64,000 nucleotides of DNA from Mixophyes australis (Eukaryota; Chordata; Amphibia; Anura; Limnodynastidae), in contig JAVHZZ010000005.1 of the NCBI GenBank assembly GCA_036250195.1, forward strand, positions 71,345,505 through 71,409,504, read 5' to 3'. Below the pieces are notes generated by a model. The model was not told the origin of the DNA and did not search any database. It saw only the letters and a list, made by a program, of their open reading frames with translations. Positions 58,375 through 64,000 of the stretch are shown piece after piece. The translations under genes and the position numbers were made by a program. Positions within the stretch are counted from its first letter, which is position 1; each line of letters begins with the position of its first letter.

Positions 58375-59906
58375 CAGTCATGGCCAAAAGTTTTGAGAAT
58401 TACACAAATATTCTTTTTCACAGCTTCCTCAGTTTTTATGATGGTAATTTGCATGTACTCCAGAATGACATGAAGAGTGATAAGTTGAATTGCAATAATT
58501 TCAAAGTCCCTGCCATGACAATGAACTTTAACCCAAAAACAACATTTCCACTGCATTTCAGCCCTGCTTCAAAAGGACCAGCTGACATCAGGTCAGTGAT
58601 TCTCTCGTTAACACAGGTGTTGATGAGGACAAGGCTGGAGATCACTCTGTCATGCTGATTGATCATGCTGATTGAGTTAGAATAACATACTTGAAGCTTT
58701 AAATGGAAGGTGGTAATTGAAATCATTGCTCTTCCTTTGTTAACCATGGTTACTTGCAAGGAAACACGTGCAATCATTATTGCTTTGCACAAAAAGGGCT
58801 TAACAGGCAAGGATATTGCTGCTAGTAAGATTGCACCTAAATCAACCATTTATCAGATCATCAAGAACTTCAAGGAAAGAGGTTCAATAGTTGTGAAGAA
58901 GGCTTCATGGCGCCCAAGAATGTCCAGCATTTGCCAGGACCGTCTCCTCTCCTAAAGTTGATTAAGCTGCGGGATCAGGGCACTACCAGTGCCTAGCTTG
59001 CTCAGGAATGGCAGCAGGCAGGTGTGAGTGAGGCAAAGACTTGGAGGATGGCCTGATGTCAAGAAAGCCAGCAAAGAAGCCACTTCTCTCCAGGAAAAAC
59101 ATCAGGGACAGACTGATACTTTGGAAAAGATACAGGGATTGGACTGCTGAGGACTGGGGGTAAAATCATTTTCTCTGATGAATCCCCTTACAGATTGTTT
59201 GAAGCATCTGGAAAAACGTTTGTCCGCAGAAGGGAAGGTGAGCGCTACCATCAGTCGTGTGTCATGCCAACAGTAAAGCATCCTGAGACCATTCATGTGT
59301 GGGGTTGCTTCTCAGCCAAGGGAGTGGACTCACTCACAATTTTGCCTAAGAACACAGCCATGACCAAAGAATGGTATCAAAACATTCTCCAAGAGCAACT
59401 TCTCTCAACCATCCAAGAACAGTTTGGTGATGTGGCATGATGGAGCACCTTAACATAAGGCAAAAATGATAACTAAGTGGTTCGAGGATCAAAACATCGA
59501 AATTTTGGGTCCATGGCGAGGAACGTCCCCAGACCTTAATCACATTAAGAACTTGTGGTCAATCCTCAAGGGGCGGGTGAACAAACAAAAACCCACAAAT
59601 TTCTGACAAACTTCAAGAATTGATTAGGCAAGACTGGCCGGCCATCAGTCAGTATGTGGCCCAGAAGTTGATTGACAGCATGCCAGGATGAACTGCAGAT
59701 TTCTTCAAAAAGAAAGGTCAACACTGCAAATATTGACTCTTTGCATAAACTTAATGTAATTGTCAATAAAAGCCTTTGACACTAATGAAATGCTTGTATT
59801 TTACTTCAGTATACCATAGCAACTTCTGACAAAAAAGTCTAAAAACTGCAGCAAACTTTGCGAAAACCAATACTTGTGTCATTCTCAAAACTTTTGGCCA
59901 TGACTG
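58375..59906 (+). mobile_element. Tc1-like DNA transposon, complete ends
   Basis: CAGTCATGGCCAAAAGTTTTG at the left, trimmed here to its first 20 bases CAGTCATGGCCAAAAGTTTT, is mirrored at the right end, and TA lies on each side (58373-58374 and 59907-59908). At 1532 bp it is within the normal range for Tc1-like elements. It broke the right part of hAT copy C and is younger than it. Confidence 0.95.
58749..59690 (+). pseudogene. Tc1-like transposase, inactivated
   Basis: The intact enzyme binds the inverted ends and moves the element by cut and paste. The start (58749, MVTCKETRAIIIALHKKGLT) opens an N-terminal helix-turn-helix domain with GKDIAASKIAPKSTIYQII, but a shift near 58950 breaks it. 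The catalytic domain begins FSDES at 59173, which holds the first aspartate. The second is at 59439 in HDGAP, followed by an in-frame stop at 59451. The third acidic residue, usually glutamate in PIENLW, is lysine here (HIKNLW, codon at 59547). The loss of that residue and the stops make it inactive. Confidence 0.92.
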
Positions 59907-60289
59907 TAGAGATCCAAAACCAAAACCAAAACACACAAGGGCGGTTTTGCCAAAACCAAAACACAAACTTAATACAGATCCAAAACCAAAACCAAAACAT
60001 GGGGCTCAGTGAACATCTCTAATACTTATGAGCTTAATGTGCCATATTTTCCCTCAATGGTGTCCTCAAAGTTAAGGTACTTTGTTACTATTGTGGCCCT
60101 CTGAGCTGGTGAGGTGTGACTAGATGCAGTACTGTGTTATTATGCTGTTGGTTTACCTTCATGACTGCTAACATGGTTCCCCAGGATCTTTTTTAAGCAT
60201 AGAAAAGTCCTATCTCTGTCCAAAATCTTGTGTTGTGTTTAGTTGAAGATAGTGCTTCTCCCTATCTATGAAAGGCTACTGTTGTGATA

Positions 60290-60846
60290 ATAATATGTGG
60301 GGGCTGGTGGGGGGTCATTAAGGTTATCTGGTGGCTCTTTATTAATTATTGATAGATTGTGAGGGCTATTAATGCAATGTGGGGTCTCATTTAAATGTGG
60401 AAGCTATTAATTTAATGTTGGGACTTGGAAAGAAAATAGGCGTATTTATTAAAATATAAATGTTATTAATTTAATGTTGGGTTCCTTGGGGAACGTTGGC
60501 CTATTTATTAAATATAAATGTTATTGATTTAATTTTGAGGTTGTTTGGAGGGATTGAAGCCTAATAATTAAATGTGGGCATCACTGATTTAATGTTGGGG
60601 CTTGTTGTGGGAGGGAGGCATAGATTGTTCTGCTTTCCAGGTGAATCATTCCTATCCATTTTCTAAACAGGGCTCCAACATTCCAGAATCCAGACAAGCA
60701 GCAACTAAGCTTAAGACACCTGCAGCAGGCAGTCAAAGCTGTAAGCAGCATAGTCTGCCAACTGTATGATTCTGGTTTGACAGTCCCAATTTTGGAGGAC
60801 TGTCCTGTGCTGTCAGGACTTTGTCCTGATTACATTTGGGAGGTAT
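60290..60846. repeat. Degenerate TTAATGTTGGG repeat element, CATACCTCCCAA end
   Basis: Units with AAATGTTATTAATTTAATG and GTTGGG repeat loosely every 55-70 bases to about 60620. Then AACATTCCAGAATCCAGACA and AGCAGCAACTAAGC match the segment near 13035, and the end, reversed, reads CATACCTCCCAAATG. It appears to link the TTAATGTTGGG repeats to the CATACCTCCCAA end class. Confidence 0.6.
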
Positions 60847-61593
60847 GTCTTGCTTCACTCTACTCTGCTTGTAAAGGGAGAACTGCTTTCACCCAATCCG
60901 TCCCTGCCTATACTTTGTAGTGCATAACATATAGCCCATGTGCTGCCCCACCTTTGCACCTCTATTTTGACATGATGGTCCACTCAAATTAGGACTCAGC
61001 ACATGCTCCTCTGACAGTCTGTTAATGTTCAGCTATACATGTCTGAGACTGAGCTCACATGGAGCTCACTAATTGAGCATCATTACCAGTATCTGACTGC
61101 AATCAGCCACCAGTACTGCAGGATCAACAGAGAGAGATTCCTGTGAGTAAAGGCAGGTAGAGCATTATTTAAAACACTTGATGGGGGAGCAACTTATTGT
61201 AGTCACAGTAATCAGACCAGCGTGGCAGCGCCTGGTATGTCCCTGGTATGTTAGTACTCGTAGTTCAACAACTGCTGTAGCATGCCTTGAGTTCTCTTTG
61301 GGAGTGTGAAGTCTGACCATCTGGGAATGTGGGGATTATTACCATTATCGTCCTCTTTATTGCTTGCTGGGTTATCTAATTATTTATTATGGGTGCAGGT
61401 GCAGTGATGGGACAGGGACCATAATAATGTGGGGAGGGGTGAAATAACAATTATTATTTATTTGTAGGGGATTTAAGGTCGTTCTTTGCGAATATGATGA
61501 TGTCTGAGTGGGGGCAAGAGGGCTGCAAGGAATTAGTTTCTGCTCTATCTGTGAGTGACCCTGTGTTTGTATTGGATGAGGGTAGCAAGATAC
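60847..61593. other. Unassigned sequence
   Basis: No supported gene or element. Confidence 0.4.
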
Positions 61594-61596
61594 TAT

Positions 61597-61874
61597 GGGC
61601 CTGATTCATTAAGGATCTTAAATTAAGAGGTATCTTATTTCAGTCTCCTGGACAAAACCATGTTACAATACAAGGGGTGCAAACTAGTTTTCTGTTTTGC
61701 ACATAAGTTAAATACTGACTGTTTTTTCATGTAGCACACAAATATTTGATAGCTTATTTGTACACTGAAATATAAAGTTGATACTAGTTTGCACCCCTTG
61801 TATTGTAACATGGTTTTGTCCAGGAGACTGAAATAAGATACCTCTTCATTTAAGATCCTTAATGAATCAGGCCT
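61597..61874. mobile_element. Fold-back MITE, GGGCCTGATTC family, copy 2
   Basis: Arms match those of the 41.2-kb copy with few changes. If the last base is taken as C changed to T, TAT lies on both sides (61594-61596 and 61875-61877). About 55 bases present in the first copy's centre are missing here, mainly from the right arm. Confidence 0.9.
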
Positions 61875-61877
61875 TAT

Positions 61878-64000
61878 GTTTATACTTATTTGGGGAGTCA
61901 TGAGCATGCTCTGTGCTAGCTTTCTGGCGGACCTTATTTATATAGGTATAAATGTCATGAGGAAAAAGGAGGAATAAATTTAGGGACATGAATAGTGTTA
62001 AGTACTGTAAATAGGGCAGTATGGTGGAATGGTGTCAGGAATGCCATAGAAAATGCATCTTAGCATCAATGGATCTGAGGGGAGGAAGCCCAAACCAGTA
62101 TCCTGCCTAGGGCTCCATGCAGTCTTATTCTGGCTCTGCTCTTAGTATTGTCCGCAGTGTTACTGCATGTGTTTACAGTAAGTGATTTTCCTCCTAAAAT
62201 GTGTTTATTAACTTGTTCAGTTTAGAATCACATCTCAATTTACACATGATAATTATGGTTTCAGTAGTGACAGATGATGCACAGGAAAAATGTTTATAAT
62301 GAAAGATGTATTATAAAGAAAATCATAGGAAAACAGCAGGTGGCTTAATTAAATGTTGACACCTTCTTTGATTTAGTTCCTTAATAAGCAGGTGTTGTCT
62401 TACTTAATGCCTGGTAGTGTTTAAGCTGTTTCTTAACCATATACAGTATAGATTAGATTTGTTATGTGTCCTCATTAATGCTCATAAATGTTAGCTGACT
62501 TCAAGACTGATATTGAAACAAGACCATTCATTATCTTGGGGAAACTTTATACTATTTATAAAGTGTCAATAATTTACGTACCACTGTACAACAAAGAAAA
62601 GAGGAACAGACTTTACATGTAAATACAAAACTAACTAAAAGGCATAGAAAGTTGTGATATTTTATAAACTAATCAAATCGAAAATTCATCAAATTCCTCG
62701 GAATAAACTGTAAGATCAAATTACTAATCTACCTGACACTGTATATACAGATGGGTCTTTCCTTGCCAAACTGATGTCTTTTTTTAGAGGCTACCGGTGC
62801 AGTATGATGTGCTATTTGTTAACCGTATATTTTGTCTGAAAATCAGACAAAACATATTATTGCAGGTAAAAAAAAATTATTTTGAAAATTTGCATATTTA
62901 ATTTTGTTAATTAGATGTACAAAATTTGGTGATTGGTCATAAAATTAATTTTGTAACACAAAATGCATTGTATTGCACAAAATTCTTTTTGTCGCCCAAA
63001 TGCAATACAAATAATTGAACGTTAGTTATTTTGAAATACAAAATAAAATTTTTAGCTATTATTTTTAGTCCCAAAAAAAAAACATTTTGCCAAGATAAGG
63101 CCATAAGAAATGTTAGTTCACATAAGACAAAATCAATTTTGTAGCACTGAATCAAATGTGTCAAATAAATGTGATTCTACAGAAATCATATATCACTAAT
63201 CTATAACACAAAAATTAGTTATGCAATATGAAATAATTGATTATGTCTACAAAATGAGTTATATCTACAAGTTTAAGCTAGCCCCAAAAATGTTTGACAG
63301 TTACAGGTCAGTGTCATATAAAATCAATATTAATCACTACTTACTGCCATACATACTTTTGCTTGCCACCCTCCAATTATAAGTCCCACTTATTAAATTC
63401 TGTTTTGAGATCAATGGCCCAAACTTCCACCAGGTATCATTTGTATAGAATTAAAAGAAATATAATTGTAATCTTGGCTTAAATCATCATTGGGATTTTT
63501 GTTTTGTTTGCAATAGTAGCAGGCCCCCTCCCTCATTTTGTTCAGCTACCATGTTTTTATTAAAGGGAGGATACTCAAATTGGGGCTTTTAAATATTCTG
63601 ATCATTAATCAGCCCCTGGAACATGGACGGTGCCATCCATGAGTTGAGCCTAATGCAGCAGTAGAATTGGAGAGGTGACAATCTCTACATTACAATATTC
63701 ACATGCACTGACTTTTTACCACGCATGCACAGTAAATACAAGGAGGGGCGAACCAAGAAGTGAAGTCTTTCACCTCTAGAGGTGAAAGATATCACTGGGG
63801 AGATCAGTCTTTGCCAGGACAGAATCTTTTCGCCAGAGCTGTCATCGCTGGACGAATTTGATAAATTGCTCCGAAATTTCATTACTTATCGCTGCAATAT
63901 GATGCGATCAAAATCGCATTTAACACCCAAATCTGGTGAAATTTGGTAAATAGACCTCTTAATTTATAGCAATTGTAATTAGTAGCACAATAATCAATTG
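61878..64000. other. Unassigned AT-rich sequence
   Basis: AT-rich with several AAAATT and TTTTGT words around 62870-63260 that recur on both strands but do not form a clear array. A short inverted repeat TTTCACCTCTAGAGGTGAAA lies at 63768-63787. No gene was seen. Confidence 0.45.

Larger units (their letters stand above)
53589..60021. mobile_element. Composite hAT element, TAGAGATG family, copy C
   Basis: Ends TAGAGATGCTCGGGCTCGG and, reversed, TAGAGATGTTCACTGAGC are flanked by ATTCTTAT (53581-53588) and ATACTTAT (60022-60029), seven of eight matching. From the left: 74-bp-type array, a minus-strand transposase piece carrying a LINE insertion, a plus-strand transposase, a hairpin, a Tc1-like element, and the CCAAAACC-rich right end. 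Compared with copy B the plus-strand transposase is inverted relative to the ends. At 6.4 kb it is far longer than an ordinary hAT because of the duplication and insertions. Confidence 0.88.

Noticed and set aside
58436..58849. 137-codon minus-strand frame
   Set aside because: It is antisense to the Tc1-like element and has no recognisable domain.

Overview
The window reads as intergenic or intronic DNA from a large, repeat-rich vertebrate genome, most likely an anuran amphibian. The support is a decayed L2-clade LINE, several hAT families, a Tc1-like element, fold-back MITEs whose ends I associate with frog genomes, long minisatellites and many AT-rich stretches. I found no host protein-coding exon, tRNA, rRNA or snRNA that I can defend. 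Every long open reading frame is either a tandem repeat or a broken transposon protein.

Layout. 0-9 kb: a LINE 3' end, a 33-bp minisatellite, a 1.2-kb hAT element (3302-4508) with its own array, and small MITEs. 9.3-13.5 kb: a nearly full-length dead L2 on the minus strand (9350-12656) with 12-bp target duplications, set into a reverse copy of a second hAT family. 15-25 kb: degenerate repeats, LINE 3' ends, a 158-bp hAT MITE, a 418-bp MITE with 3-bp duplications, the second hAT family (22120-23746) and a fold-back MITE. 25.9-27.7 kb: a hAT element that is mostly a 74-bp array. 28.6-30.1 kb: a solo LTR with 5-bp duplications. 30.3-32.6 kb: a 2.3-kb array of 30-bp units carrying a 911-bp higher-order duplication. 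33.6-38.0 kb: a larger hAT copy with a broken transposase, itself split by another hAT element. 38.7-49 kb: LTR-like and MITE-like pieces, a 412-bp fold-back at 45.2 kb, and sequence I could not assign. 49.0-51.4 kb: a second copy of the CAGGGCTGCC hAT family. 53.6-60.0 kb: a 6.4-kb composite hAT with an inverted duplication of its transposase, a LINE 3' end and a complete but dead Tc1-like element inside. 61.6 kb: a second copy of the 41.2-kb MITE.

The main theme is nesting, and tandem repeats growing inside transposons. Three unrelated-looking hAT families, as well as the solo LTR, each carry internal minisatellites. One hAT copy has its transposase in both orientations, so transcripts across it could fold into long double-stranded RNA. 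Target-site duplications read directly from the sequence (8 bp for hAT, 3 bp for the GGGCCTGATTC MITEs, TA for Tc1, 5 bp for the LTR, 12 bp for L2) fix most boundaries. Superfamily names rest on termini, duplication length and protein motifs; no database search was possible.
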